From NCBI RefSeq assembly GCF_965139615.1, contig NZ_CBCSIQ010000001.1, positions 259,494 to 323,493 of the forward strand: 64,000 nt of DNA. The letters run 5' to 3'. Below the pieces are notes generated by a model. The model saw nothing but the letters and a program-made list of their open reading frames with translations, had not been told where the DNA came from and searched no databases. This DNA is from Kerstersia similis. Its GTDB lineage: Bacteria; Pseudomonadota; Gammaproteobacteria; Burkholderiales; Burkholderiaceae_B. Shown here piece after piece: positions 1-11,396 of this stretch (position 1 is its first letter; every line of letters begins with the position of its first letter). Both the position numbers and the translations under genes were made by a program.

Positions 1-741
1 GATCACCATTTCCGCGACTTGCACGTGACGCGTCGCCGGTTCGTCGAAAGTCGAAGCCACGACTTCGCCACGCACCGTGCGCTGCATTTCAGTCACTTCT
101 TCGGGACGCTCATCGACCAGCAGCACGATCATGTAGGCGTCGGGGTAGTTGGCCGTGATCGCATGGGCAATGTGCTGCATCATCACGGTCTTGCCCGACT
201 TCGGGCTGGCGACGACCAGGGCGCGCTGGCCCTTGCCGATGGGCGCGAAGATGTCGAGGATACGGCCCGTCAGGTTCTCTTCGCTCTTGATGTCGCGTTC
301 CAGGCGCATCGGAGAATCCGGGTGCAGCGGCGTCAGGTTCTCGAACATGATGCGGTGCTTGAGCACTTCGGGCGGCTGATCGTTGACACGATCGACCTTC
401 ACCAGGGCGAAATAGCGTTCGCCATCCTTGGGCACGCGCACTTCGCCTTCGATGGAGTCGCCGGTATGCAGGTTGAAGCGCCGGATCTGGGAGGGCGAGA
501 TATAGATATCGTCGGGGCTGGCCAGATAGGAGGTGTCGGGCGAACGCAGGAAGCCGAAACCATCGGGCAGCACTTCCAGCACGCCATCGCCAAAGATCTG
601 CTCGCCTTGCTTGGCACGGCGCTTCATGATGGCGAACATCAGCTCTTGTTTGCGGAGCCGGTTGGCGTTGTCGATATCCAGGCTCGCGGCCATTTCCAGC
701 AGCTGCGAGACGTGCAGCGCCTTCAGTTCATTCAGGTGCAT
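1..741 (-). CDS. rho: Transcription termination factor Rho (partial, C-terminus beyond window)
   Basis: Hexameric RNA-dependent ATPase that ends untranslated transcripts. The 247 codons present start at the ATG read from 741 (MHLNELKALHVSQLLEMA). They cover the N-terminal helical region, the cold-shock-like primary RNA-binding domain (GFGFLRSPDTSYLASPDDIY, about residues 60-80) and the start of the ATPase core with Walker A SPKSGKT at about residues 180-186, then VDERPEEVTEM. The frame runs off the window at base 1, so roughly the last 170 residues are missing here; this is a window edge, not a truncation of the gene. It lies downstream of trxA on the same strand, the usual trxA-rho order in proteobacteria. 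Identification is certain. Confidence 0.97.
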   Translation of the reverse strand, partial: MHLNELKALHVSQLLEMAASLDIDNANRLRKQELMFAIMKRRAKQGEQIFGDGVLEVLPDGFGFLRSPDTSYLASPDDIYISPSQIRRFNLHTGDSIEGEVRVPKDGERYFALVKVDRVNDQPPEVLKHRIMFENLTPLHPDSPMRLERDIKSEENLTGRILDIFAPIGKGQRALVVASPKSGKTVMMQHIAHAITANYPDAYMIVLLVDERPEEVTEMQRTVRGEVVASTFDEPATRHVQVAEMVI

Positions 742-821
742 GAGCGGAGAAAAGAGGGGATGGAAAGAAAGGACTTGTTCGTAAGAAGATGCTGGCCGGC
801 GATAGAGGACGCCGAGCGCGT

Positions 822-849
822 CGGGGCAGGGCCATGCTGGCCTGCCCCG
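822..849 (-). terminator. Hairpin between trxA and rho
   Basis: CGGGGCAGG at 822-830 pairs with CCTGCCCCG at 841-849, and the inner CCA/TGG extends the stem after one bulged base. It lies just after the trxA stop codon. No U-run follows on either strand, so it may be a weak or factor-dependent terminator, or only an RNA-stabilising hairpin ahead of rho. Confidence 0.45.
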
Positions 850-859
850 TGACTGCGAA

Positions 860-1186
860 TTACAGCGAGCTTTCGAGGAAAGCGGTCAGCTGGGCCTTCG
901 AGACAGCGCCAACCTTGGTGGCGACGGCCTGGCCATCCTTGAACAGCATCAGCGTCGGGATGCCACGGATGCCATACTTGGCGGCGCTTTCAGGGTTGTC
1001 ATCCACGTTCAGCTTGGCGATCGTGAGACGGCCGGCAAAGTCGCGGGCGACCTCTTCGAGGATGGGGGCGATCATTTTGCACGGACCACACCAGGCTGCC
1101 CAGTAATCGACCAGGACGGGTTGGGAGGACTTGAGGACGTCAGCGTCAAAGCTGGCGTCGCTGATGTGCTTGATGGCTTCACTCAT
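860..1186 (-). CDS. trxA: Thioredoxin
   Basis: Small cytoplasmic disulfide reductase of 108 aa, the normal TrxA length. The active site WCGPC is present with Cys33 and Cys36, and the cis-Pro loop GIRGIPTLMLF is intact. I chose the ATG at 1186 (MSEAIKHISDASF), which matches the family N-terminus; the open frame continues 31 codons further upstream, but that part does not resemble thioredoxin. The gene is followed by rho on the same strand and is divergent from parE. Identification is certain. Confidence 0.97.
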   Translation of the reverse strand: MSEAIKHISDASFDADVLKSSQPVLVDYWAAWCGPCKMIAPILEEVARDFAGRLTIAKLNVDDNPESAAKYGIRGIPTLMLFKDGQAVATKVGAVSKAQLTAFLESSL

Positions 1187-1431
1187 GATGGATTCTCGTG
1201 GCGGGAAAGGCCGGGCGGGGCGCCAGGCCGTTTGGGTTTCCCATGAATAAGGTGATACTGATAGCTGTGAGCATAACACTGTATCGTGCCTTCTGGCAGC
1301 CTGTGCGGGCTGGAGAGGCGCGCCGAGTGTTGCTTGAGGGCGAACGAGGACAAGTTTGGCATGTAAAAGAGCGCAAGGCGCCGACTTTCCTTAAAATGTC
1401 TGTTTTTTTCCACAGTAGTCGGAGCAATTGC

Positions 1432-3389
<1,958 letters not shown>

Positions 3390-3393
<4 letters not shown>

Positions 3394-5726
3394 CTGACGA
3401 TTTCAACCCCAATTTTGATGAACGGGACGCCGACCAGGATCCGGATGGTGATCTGACGCTCGGGCTGTATGCCGAACAAGCCTATCTGGATTACGCCGTT
3501 TCCGTGGTGCGTGGCCGCGCCCTGCCCGAGGTGGGCGATGGCCAGAAACCGGTGCAGCGGCGCATTCTGTATGCCATGCATGCCATGGGCCTGCAGGCTG
3601 GCGCCAAACCGGTCAAGTCCGCGCGCGTGGTGGGCGACGTCCTGGGTAAATACCACCCGCACGGCGACCAGGCGGCCTATGACGCCCTGGTGCGCATGGC
3701 GCAGGATTTCACGCTGCGCTATCCGCTGATCGACGGCCAGGGCAATTTCGGGTCGCGCGATGGCGATAACGCAGCGGCCATGCGTTATACCGAAGCGCGT
3801 TTGACGCCTTTCGCGCGCCTGCTGCTCGATGAGCTGGATGAAGGCACGGTAGATTTCGGCCCCAACTATGACGGCAGCTATCAGGAACCGCTGATGTTGC
3901 CGGCGCGTTTGCCGGTCATGCTGCTCAACGGCGCATCGGGAATCGCAGTGGGTATGGCGACGGAAATCCCGTCGCATAACCTGGGCGAAGTTGCGCGTGC
4001 CAGTGTGGCCCTGCTGAAAAAGCCCAATCTGTCGGACGAAGAGCTTTATGAGATGGTGCCCGGCCCGGACTTTGCCGGTGGCGGCCAGATCATTACGCCG
4101 CCGGGGGACATTGCACAGATTTACCGTACCGGGCGGGGTTCCATCAAAGCGCGGGCGCGCTGGCACTATGAGGAAATGGCGCGCGGCCAGTGGCAGTTGG
4201 TGGTGACTGAATTGCCGCCGGGGACGTCCGGCCAGAAGGTGCTCGAGGAGATCGAGGACCTGACCAACCCCAAGCCCAAGGCAGGCAAGAAGGCGCTCAG
4301 CGCCGAGCAGCAGCAGACCAAGGCGCTGATGCTGAACCTGCTGGATACCGTGCGTGATGAGTCCGGCAAGGATGCGCCGGTGCGGCTGGTGTTTGCGCCC
4401 AAGTCGTCGCGCGTGGATCGCGAGGAGTTCGCGACGGCCCTGCTGGCGCGCACCAGCATGGAGGGCAATGCGGCCATCAATCTGGTCTGCATCGGGCTGG
4501 ATGGCAGGCCGCGCCAGCGCTCGCTGCGCGAGATACTGACGGAATGGCTGGCGTTCCGCCGCGAAACCGTGATCCGGCGGACGGCCTTCCGGCGCGACAA
4601 GGTTGCCGACCGTATTCATGTGCTGGAAGGGCGCATGGTGGTCTATCTGGATGTGGACGCGGTCATTCAGACCATCCGCGATTCGGATACGCCGCGTGAG
4701 GCGCTGATGAAGCGTTTCAAGCTCAGCGAGCGGCAGGCCGACGACATCCTGGAAATGCGCCTGCGTCAGTTGGCGCGGCTGGAAGGCTTCAAAATCGAGC
4801 AGGAGCTGGCCGACAAGCGCAAGGAGCTGGAAAAATTGCAGGCCTTGCTGGATGATGAGGCGACGCTCAAGCGCGCCATCGTCAAGGAAATCGAAGCGGA
4901 TGCCAAGCTTTATGGTGATGAACGCCGCACCCTGATCGAGCCGGCGGAGCGGGCCGTCATGGAAGCCAAGGTGCTCGATGAGCCGGTGACGGTCATCGTC
5001 TCTCAGCAGGGTTGGTTGCGTGCACGCCAGGGACATGGGCACGATGCCGCGCAATTCGGCTTCAAATCAGGGGACGCGCTGTATGGCGCTTTTGAATGCC
5101 GCACGACGGATACGCTGATCGCACTGAGCGACACCGGCAGGGCCTACAGCATTGCCGTCTCCAGCCTGCCTTCGGCGCGTGGCGACGGCGCGCCGGTAAC
5201 CAGCATGATCGAACTGGAGCCGCGCAGCCGCATCATTCACATGTTCGCAGGCGCTCCGGACAGCCGGTGGGTGCTGGCCAGCGCCAGCGGCTACGGGTTC
5301 CAGATCAAACTGTCGGATGCCACCAGCAGGCAGCGTGCCGGCAAGCAATATGTCACGATCGAACCCGGCGACAGCCTGCTGGCCCCGGTGCCATGCGCTC
5401 CCGATGCGCGTTATCTGGCCTTGCTCTCGGAACAGGAGCGTCTGCTGGTCATTGAACTGGCTGAAGTGAAAAAGCTGGCTGCCGGTGGGCGCGGCACCAT
5501 TCTGATGGGGCTGGACGCCAAGGACAGCATTGCCCAGATCGTTGCGGCCGGCGAAGGCGGCTTGCGCTTGTCGGGTATCTATCGCAAGAAGGAAGTGGAG
5601 GATGTCTTGGCCGGGGAAGGCCTGTTGGCCTATCTGGGCAAGCGTGCCCGCAAGGGCCGCCAGCTTGATGTCCGGCCGCGCCAACCGCGCTTGTGGGCGG
5701 TCGATGACGAGGAAGGCTTGGCGTAA
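3390..5726 (+). CDS. parC: DNA topoisomerase IV subunit A
   Basis: DNA-cleaving subunit of topoisomerase IV. 778 aa, in the usual ParC range. The breakage-reunion domain carries ALPEVGDGQKPVQRRILYAM, the quinolone-determining stretch GKYHPHGDQAAYDALV (residues 86-101) and the catalytic Tyr133 in AAAMRYTEARLTPF. A coiled-coil tower follows (about residues 440-500), then a degenerate beta-pinwheel C-terminal domain. The positions aligned with E. coli ParC Ser80 and Glu84 are Gln94 and Asp98; I believe this is common in Burkholderiales but cannot check. Translationally coupled to parE and convergent with the LysR gene downstream. Confidence 0.96.
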
Positions 5727-5798
5727 TCGCTAGGGCAGGTCCGCGTTGCCTGCACGGGGCAGTGGCGCTGTGAGCGCTGCTGCTCCGTGGGGGTAGGG

Positions 5799-6758
5799 TC
5801 AAAGCCTGCCTGCCGGTTCATGCCGGGGCGGCGCCAGCCAGCGCATGGTGGTGGTTTCGCCCATCAAATAGTCCTGGTTCAACTCAGCGACCGACCGCAG
5901 ATAATCCCACAGCACCCGTACCCGAGTGACTTGCCGGTGTTCTGCCGGTGTGACCAGCCAGAAATTCCGGGTAATGCGCGCCTTGCCCGGCAACACAGGG
6001 ATGAGGTCGGTGGCGTCCGCCGCCAGAAAGCAGGGCAGGACGGCCAACGCCTTGCCCTGGCGCGCCGCATGCAATTGGGCGATCACATTGGTGCTGCGCA
6101 GCGATACCCGCGACTGCGGCGCGATCTGCGCCAGATAGCTCAATTCCGCACTGAATACCAGATCATCCACATAGCCGGTCAACCGGTGCAAGGCCAGGTC
6201 GCGCAGGTTGCGAATGGGCGGATGCGTGGCGAGGTAGCGCGAGGTGGCGTAGAGCTGGAGCCGGTAGTCTGACAGCTTGCAAGCGACATAAGCCCCTGCT
6301 GCAGGCCGCTCAATGGTAATGGCCAGATCCGCTTCGCGCTTGGACAGATTGACGAAACGCGGCACAGCCAGCAGATCCACCACGATGTCACGATGTTGAT
6401 CGCAGAAGTGCGCAAGGTGCGGCGCCAGAAAGGTGCAGCCAAAACCCTCGGTGGCACCGAGCCTGACCTGGCCGCTGATCGCCTGGGCATCGTTGCTGAT
6501 ATCGGATTCCATCGCGCCCAGGGTGGCTTCGATCTTTTCGATGTGATTCAGCAGTCGCGTGCCTTCAGGGGTCAATGCGTGACCTTGCGTGGTACGGCTG
6601 AACAGCAGCGAGCCGATTTCATTTTCCAGGCGGCGTAAACGCCGGGTAATGGTGGAGTGATCCATATCCAGCAGTTGTGCGGCATCCAGTGCCGTATGGG
6701 CACGGGCGACGGCCAGGAAAATGCGCAGGTTATCCCAGTTCAGGCGGGCTGGATTCAT
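5799..6758 (-). CDS. LysR-family transcriptional regulator
   Basis: 319 aa. The N-terminal winged helix-turn-helix (WDNLRIFLAVARAHTALDAA, then DHSTITRRLRRLENEIG) is followed by a LysR substrate-binding domain (GQVRLGATEGFG onwards). The recognition-helix sequence DHSTITRRLRRLE resembles the subgroup found next to methylmalonate-semialdehyde dehydrogenase genes. It is divergent from the binding-protein/mmsA/mmsB/liv unit, 159 bp away, so it probably controls that unit and itself. The effector is unknown; a valine catabolite or short hydroxyacid is a guess from the neighbours. Confidence 0.88.
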   Translation of the reverse strand: MNPARLNWDNLRIFLAVARAHTALDAAQLLDMDHSTITRRLRRLENEIGSLLFSRTTQGHALTPEGTRLLNHIEKIEATLGAMESDISNDAQAISGQVRLGATEGFGCTFLAPHLAHFCDQHRDIVVDLLAVPRFVNLSKREADLAITIERPAAGAYVACKLSDYRLQLYATSRYLATHPPIRNLRDLALHRLTGYVDDLVFSAELSYLAQIAPQSRVSLRSTNVIAQLHAARQGKALAVLPCFLAADATDLIPVLPGKARITRNFWLVTPAEHRQVTRVRVLWDYLRSVAELNQDYLMGETTTMRWLAPPRHEPAGRL

Positions 6759-6790
6759 GATTTATTGTGCGTTGCCGCATAACGTCGTTG

Positions 6791-6802
6791 TGCATAAATG
6801 CA
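6791..6802. promoter_or_regulatory. Inverted repeat, candidate operator of the LysR regulator
   Basis: TGCAT-AA-ATGCA is a perfect 5-bp-arm inverted repeat in the divergent intergenic region, 33 bp before the LysR start and 116 bp before the binding-protein start. A TATACT hexamer at 6849-6854 could be the -10 box of the forward transcript. Placement fits a LysR site; the assignment is inference. Confidence 0.35.
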
Positions 6803-6917
6803 AAGTGGTGCTGCATATATTAGCTAACTTGCCCCAGAAACGCATCGCTATACTCGGTTCACAAAAAACAGGAATCCGGTACGCCGGCTATCCGATTGAC
6901 AACCCGAGGAGACAACT

Positions 6918-8132
6918 ATGGCAGCTTATTCCAAGCGTTGGGCGGCGCTCGCCCTGACGGCAGCGGCATGCGGTACTGCACAGGCCCAGATTTCGGACAA
7001 TGTGGTCAAGATCGGTGTATTGACCGATATGGCCGGCCCGTATTCGGGCATGGGCGGGGCCGGTTCGGTGGTCGCCGCGCAAATGGCGGTGGAGGATTGT
7101 CTCAAGGCCGAATGCAAAGGCATGAACATCGAAGTGCTGTCGGCAGACAACCAGAACAAGGCAGATATCGCTTCCGCCAAGGCACGCGAATGGATGGATC
7201 GCGATCATGTCGATGCCTTCGTCGATCTGACCAATTCTGCCGGGGCGCTGGCGATCCAGAAATTGATACGCGAGAAGGGCGGCATTGCCATGTACAGCGG
7301 GCCGGCAACGGCGCTGTTGACCAATGACGAATGCGCGCCCAATGGCTTTCACTGGATGTTCGATACCTATTCCCAGGCTGCCGGCGCTGCCGCCGCCTTG
7401 ACGCGGGAGGGGCGCAAGAAATGGTACTTCCTGACCGTGGACTATGCATTCGGCCACTCTCTTGAGAAAGAAGCCGGCGACATGGTGAAGGCCAATGGCG
7501 GCACCGTGGTCGGTGCGATCCGGCACCCGCTCAACAATAACGACTTTTCCTCGTTCCTCCTGCAGGCCCAGGCTTCGGGCGCGGATGTGATCGGTCTGGC
7601 CAATGGCGCCCAGGACACGATCAATGCCATCAAGACGGCTCAGGAATTCGGCATCGGCAGCGGTTCGCCCAGCATTGCGGCCTTGCTGATCTTCCTGTCC
7701 GATGTCCACGCGATGGGCCTGGATGCAGCACAGGGCCTGATTTTTGCCGATGGCTTCTATTGGGACATGGATGATCGGGCGCGGGAGTTTTCGACGCGTT
7801 TCGAGCAGCGCCACCGGGGTAACAAACCGACCATGGTGCAGGCGGGGGTGTACTCCAGCACGCTGCATTATCTGAAGTCGGTGGCCGCTGCGGGTACCGA
7901 TGACTACAAGGTCGTAATGGAAAAAATGCGTGAGCTGCCGATTGACGATGCGGTGATGCGCAATGCCTCCATCCGTCCGGATGGCCGCGTCATTCACGAT
8001 ATGTATCTGTACCAGATCAAGACGCCTGCGGAGTCCAAGGGACCTTGGGACTACTACAAGCTGATTACCACCATTCCGGCTGACCTGGCCTTCAAGCCGC
8101 TGTCCGCCTCCACTTGCCCCCTGGTCCAGTAA
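6918..8132 (+). CDS. Branched-chain-type ABC transporter substrate-binding protein
   Basis: Periplasmic receptor of the importer encoded downstream. 404 aa with a signal peptide (MAAYSKRWAALALTAAACGT, cleavage probably after AQA near residue 23). The mature part is a type-I periplasmic binding fold of the Leu/Ile/Val-binding class (VKIGVLTDMAGPYSGMGG; DAFVDLTNSAGALAIQKL). The start has GAGGAGA upstream. It is the first gene of the unit mmsA-mmsB-livGFHM. Because the next two genes are valine-catabolic dehydrogenases, the ligand may be a branched short-chain acid or related compound rather than an amino acid; this is inference. Confidence 0.9.
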   Translation: MAAYSKRWAALALTAAACGTAQAQISDNVVKIGVLTDMAGPYSGMGGAGSVVAAQMAVEDCLKAECKGMNIEVLSADNQNKADIASAKAREWMDRDHVDAFVDLTNSAGALAIQKLIREKGGIAMYSGPATALLTNDECAPNGFHWMFDTYSQAAGAAAALTREGRKKWYFLTVDYAFGHSLEKEAGDMVKANGGTVVGAIRHPLNNNDFSSFLLQAQASGADVIGLANGAQDTINAIKTAQEFGIGSGSPSIAALLIFLSDVHAMGLDAAQGLIFADGFYWDMDDRAREFSTRFEQRHRGNKPTMVQAGVYSSTLHYLKSVAAAGTDDYKVVMEKMRELPIDDAVMRNASIRPDGRVIHDMYLYQIKTPAESKGPWDYYKLITTIPADLAFKPLSASTCPLVQ

Positions 8133-8169
8133 GCACAACCTGGCCTGAACCTTCACACGGAGTATCACC

Positions 8170-9684
8170 ATGAGTTCGCCGCAAACGGCTGTGCCGTGCA
8201 TTCCGCATTTCATTGATGGCAAGCCTTATCCCTCCCGCAGCACCCAATGGCTTGATGTCACCAATCCCGCTACCCAGGAAGTGGTGGCGCAAGTACCGCT
8301 GGCAACACCGGAGGAGGTCGAGTTGGCCGTGGCCAGCGCGGTACGTGCTTTCCAGAGCTGGCGCAATACCTCGCTTGGAGCCCGGATGCGGGTGATGCTG
8401 CGCTTGCAGCAACTGATCCGCGAACATACTTCACAGCTGGCCGAGCTGATCACCCGGGAGCATGGCAAGACCCTGCCCGACGCCGAGGGTGAGGTGGCGC
8501 GGGGGCTGGAAGTGGTCGAGCATGCCTGCGCTATCACGACCCTCCAATTAGGGGAAATCGCCGAGAACGCAGCGACCGGGGTTGATGTCTATAGCCTGCT
8601 GCAGCCGCTGGGCGTCGGCGCCGGGATTACGGCATTCAACTTTCCGGTGATGTTGCCGTGCTTCATGTTTCCGATGGCTATCGCATGCGGCAACGCCTTC
8701 ATCCTCAAGCCGTCCGAACAGGTGCCCAGTTCGACCATGCTGCTGGTGGAACTGGCCCATCAGGCGGGCGTGCCGCCGGGGGTGCTCAATGTCATACATG
8801 GCGGGGCCGATGTGGCCAACAGCCTGTGTGATCACCCGGATATCCGTGCTTTGTCGTTCATCGGTTCGACGGCGGTGGGCACCCATATCTATCGCCGCGC
8901 GACCGAGGCGGGCAAGCGGGTGCAGTCCATGATGGGCGCCAAGAACCATTGCATCGTCATGCCCGATGCGCATAAGGATCAGGCCATCAACAACCTGCTG
9001 GGTTCGGCCTTCGGGGCCGCAGGCCAGCGCTGCATGGCCAATTCGGTGGCTGTTCTGGTCGGCCAGGCGCGGGATTGGCTGCCGGAGATCGTGGCGCGCT
9101 CCCGTGCGCTGCGTGCCGGGCCGGGCATGGATCGTGAAGCGGATCTGGGGCCGTTGGTCAACCCCAGGGCACGGGCGCGTGTCGAGCGTCTGATTCAGTC
9201 CGGCGTCGAGCAGGGGGCGCAGCTTGAGCTGGATGGCCGGGGCTATCAGGTGCCTGGTTACGAACGCGGCAATTTTATCGGCCCCAGTGTGTTTTCCGGG
9301 GTGCGGCCAGGCATGGAAATCTATGACCAGGAAATTTTCGGGCCGGTGCTGTTGTTGGCCGGGACGGATTCCCTGGACGAGGCGATTGCCTTCATCAATG
9401 CCAATCCCAATGGCAATGGCACTTCCATCTTCACCAGCAGTGGCTGGGCCGCCCGCAAATTCCAGAATGAAATTGACGTTGGCCAGGTGGGTATCAATGT
9501 GCCAATTCCCGTGCCGGTTGCCTATTTCAGCTTTACCGGGTCGCGGGCCTCCAAGTTGGGCGATCTGGGCCCCAACGGCAAGCAGGCGATCAGCTTCTGG
9601 ACACAGACCAAGACCGTGACGGCACGCTGGTTCCAGCAGGATGCGGAGGGCGGCAGCGTCAATACCACGATTGCCATGAAGTGA
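8170..9684 (+). CDS. mmsA: CoA-acylating methylmalonate-semialdehyde dehydrogenase
   Basis: Oxidises methylmalonate semialdehyde (or malonate semialdehyde) with NAD and CoA to propionyl-CoA (or acetyl-CoA) plus CO2, in valine, beta-alanine or inositol breakdown. 504 aa, the family length. Catalytic Cys288 lies in GAAGQRCMANSVAV, and FIGSTAVGTHIYRRATEAGKR and MMGAKNHCIVMPDA are typical of MmsA/IolA. The C-terminal NPNGNGTSIFTSSG and FTGSRASKLGD blocks are intact. It sits 37 bp after the binding-protein gene and 19 bp before mmsB, which supports the valine-branch assignment over IolA. Confidence 0.94.
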   Translation: MSSPQTAVPCIPHFIDGKPYPSRSTQWLDVTNPATQEVVAQVPLATPEEVELAVASAVRAFQSWRNTSLGARMRVMLRLQQLIREHTSQLAELITREHGKTLPDAEGEVARGLEVVEHACAITTLQLGEIAENAATGVDVYSLLQPLGVGAGITAFNFPVMLPCFMFPMAIACGNAFILKPSEQVPSSTMLLVELAHQAGVPPGVLNVIHGGADVANSLCDHPDIRALSFIGSTAVGTHIYRRATEAGKRVQSMMGAKNHCIVMPDAHKDQAINNLLGSAFGAAGQRCMANSVAVLVGQARDWLPEIVARSRALRAGPGMDREADLGPLVNPRARARVERLIQSGVEQGAQLELDGRGYQVPGYERGNFIGPSVFSGVRPGMEIYDQEIFGPVLLLAGTDSLDEAIAFINANPNGNGTSIFTSSGWAARKFQNEIDVGQVGINVPIPVPVAYFSFTGSRASKLGDLGPNGKQAISFWTQTKTVTARWFQQDAEGGSVNTTIAMK

Positions 9685-9703
9685 TCGCCAAGGAGCAGAC
9701 AAT

Positions 9704-10591
9704 ATGAAGATCGCATTCATCGGACTGGGCAATATGGGCTTGCCCATGGCCGTGAACCTGGTGGCAGCGGGCCATCAGGTGCATGGCTACGATTTGGCCG
9801 AAGCCGCCCTGGCAGCGTTCGCGGCAGCAGGGGGGCAGCGTAGCGGGTCGGTCAGCCAGGCGCTGGAGGGGGCGGAAGCTGTCATCACCATGCTACCGGC
9901 TTCACGGCATGTGGAAGCGTTGTATCTGGGCGCAGCGGGCGTGTTGGCCCAGGTGCCCGTGGGCACCTTGCTGGTGGATTGCTCCACCATCGCGCCAGCC
10001 GTGGCGCGCAAGGTCGCTGCGGCAGCCGCTGAAGCCGGCCACATCATGCTGGATGCGCCGGTTTCCGGGGGAACCGGTGGCGCCAAGGCGGGCACCCTGA
10101 CGTTCATGGTTGGCGGCGAGGCGGCGGCGTTCGAGCGGGGCAGGCCTTTGCTGGAAGCCATGGGCAAGAATATTTTCCATGCCGGGGGCTGCGGCAGCGG
10201 CCAGACCGTCAAGGTATGCAACAACATGCTGTTGGGCATACTCATGGCGGGGACCAGCGAAGCCTTGCGGCTGGGCATCGCCAACGGCATGGACCCCCAA
10301 GTGCTGTCAGATGTCATGCTGCGCAGTTCAGGGCGTAACTGGACGCTGGAGGTTTACAACCCTTGCCCTGGGGTGATGGCGCAGGCGCCCGCGTCCCATG
10401 GCTATGCAGATGGATTCGGCGTCGATCTGATGTTGAAGGATCTCGGCCTGGCCCAGGAAAGCGCATTGGCGACCGGCACACCGACGCCGCTCGGTGCGCT
10501 GGCACGCAATTTGTACGATCTGCACAGCAAGGCCGGACATGGCCGACTGGATTTTTCCAGTATCTATAACCTGCTTGCATCCCAGGCCTGA
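9704..10591 (+). CDS. mmsB: 3-Hydroxyisobutyrate dehydrogenase
   Basis: NAD-dependent oxidation of 3-hydroxyisobutyrate to methylmalonate semialdehyde, the step before MmsA. 295 aa. The Rossmann motif FIGLGNMGLPMA opens the protein; the substrate-binding DAPVSGGTGGAKAGTLTFMVGG and catalytic Lys170 in GQTVKVCNNMLLG are intact, as is the C-terminal KDLGLAQESA. An AAGGAG sequence precedes the ATG. Together with mmsA and the liv genes this gives uptake plus two consecutive catabolic steps in one unit. Confidence 0.93.
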   Translation: MKIAFIGLGNMGLPMAVNLVAAGHQVHGYDLAEAALAAFAAAGGQRSGSVSQALEGAEAVITMLPASRHVEALYLGAAGVLAQVPVGTLLVDCSTIAPAVARKVAAAAAEAGHIMLDAPVSGGTGGAKAGTLTFMVGGEAAAFERGRPLLEAMGKNIFHAGGCGSGQTVKVCNNMLLGILMAGTSEALRLGIANGMDPQVLSDVMLRSSGRNWTLEVYNPCPGVMAQAPASHGYADGFGVDLMLKDLGLAQESALATGTPTPLGALARNLYDLHSKAGHGRLDFSSIYNLLASQA

Positions 10592-10630
10592 GACAAGGCA
10601 CCCGATAGAAGGATGAGGAAGGAGACAACT

Positions 10631-11395
10631 TTGGATTCAAACCATGACTACGTGCTGGAAACAGCAGGTCTGGCCAAGGAATTCAGGGGGTTTGTGGCGG
10701 TGGCCGGCGTCGATCTGAAGATTCGACGTGGCCACATCCATGCCCTGATAGGTCCCAATGGCGCGGGCAAGACAACCTGCTTCAACCTGTTGACCAAGTT
10801 CCTGACCCCGACGCGCGGCACCATCCGTTTCAACGGTGTCGATATCACCCGTGAAACACCGGCGCGTATCGCCCGGCAAGGAATCGTCCGTTCATTCCAG
10901 ATATCTGCCGTATTCCCCCATCTGACTGTGCTGGACAATGTCCGGATCGCCATGCAGCGCCAGTTGGGCATGTCATTTCACTTTTGGCGCCCGTCGCGCG
11001 TGCTGGATCAGCTCAACAGTCGTGCCATGGCGCTGCTCGCGGAAATGGGGCTGGAGGACAGCGCGGGCATGATCGCCATCGAGCTTCCCTATGGCCGCAA
11101 ACGCGCGCTGGAAATTGCGACCACGCTGGCGCTCGAACCGGAGTTGATGCTGCTCGACGAACCCACTCAGGGCATGGGGCATGAAGATGTCGAGCGGGTG
11201 ATGGCCTTGATTCGCAAGGTGGCGCAGGGCCGGACCATCCTGATGGTAGAGCACAACATGAAAGTGGTGTCCGGTATCTGCGATCGCATTACCGTGCTGG
11301 CGCGTGGCGCGATATTGGCCGAAGGCGATTATGCCGCCGTCGCCAGTGATCCGCGCGTGGTCGAGGCCTATATGGGCGGTGCCGGGGAGCAATGA
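10631..11395 (+). CDS. livG: ABC transporter ATP-binding protein, LivG type
   Basis: One of two ATPases of the branched-chain-type importer. About 254 aa. Walker A is GPNGAGKTT, the signature region is the degenerate LivG form (LPYGRKRALEIATTLA), and Walker B is LMLLDEPTQGMG with the H-loop in MVEHNMKVV. I prefer TTG 10631 (MDSNHDYVLETAGL) because AAGGAG ends six bases before it. The in-frame ATG at 10613 would put a possible SD directly against the start codon, which is too close. Ends one base before livF. Confidence 0.9.
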   Translation: MDSNHDYVLETAGLAKEFRGFVAVAGVDLKIRRGHIHALIGPNGAGKTTCFNLLTKFLTPTRGTIRFNGVDITRETPARIARQGIVRSFQISAVFPHLTVLDNVRIAMQRQLGMSFHFWRPSRVLDQLNSRAMALLAEMGLEDSAGMIAIELPYGRKRALEIATTLALEPELMLLDEPTQGMGHEDVERVMALIRKVAQGRTILMVEHNMKVVSGICDRITVLARGAILAEGDYAAVASDPRVVEAYMGGAGEQ

Positions 11396-11396
11396 C

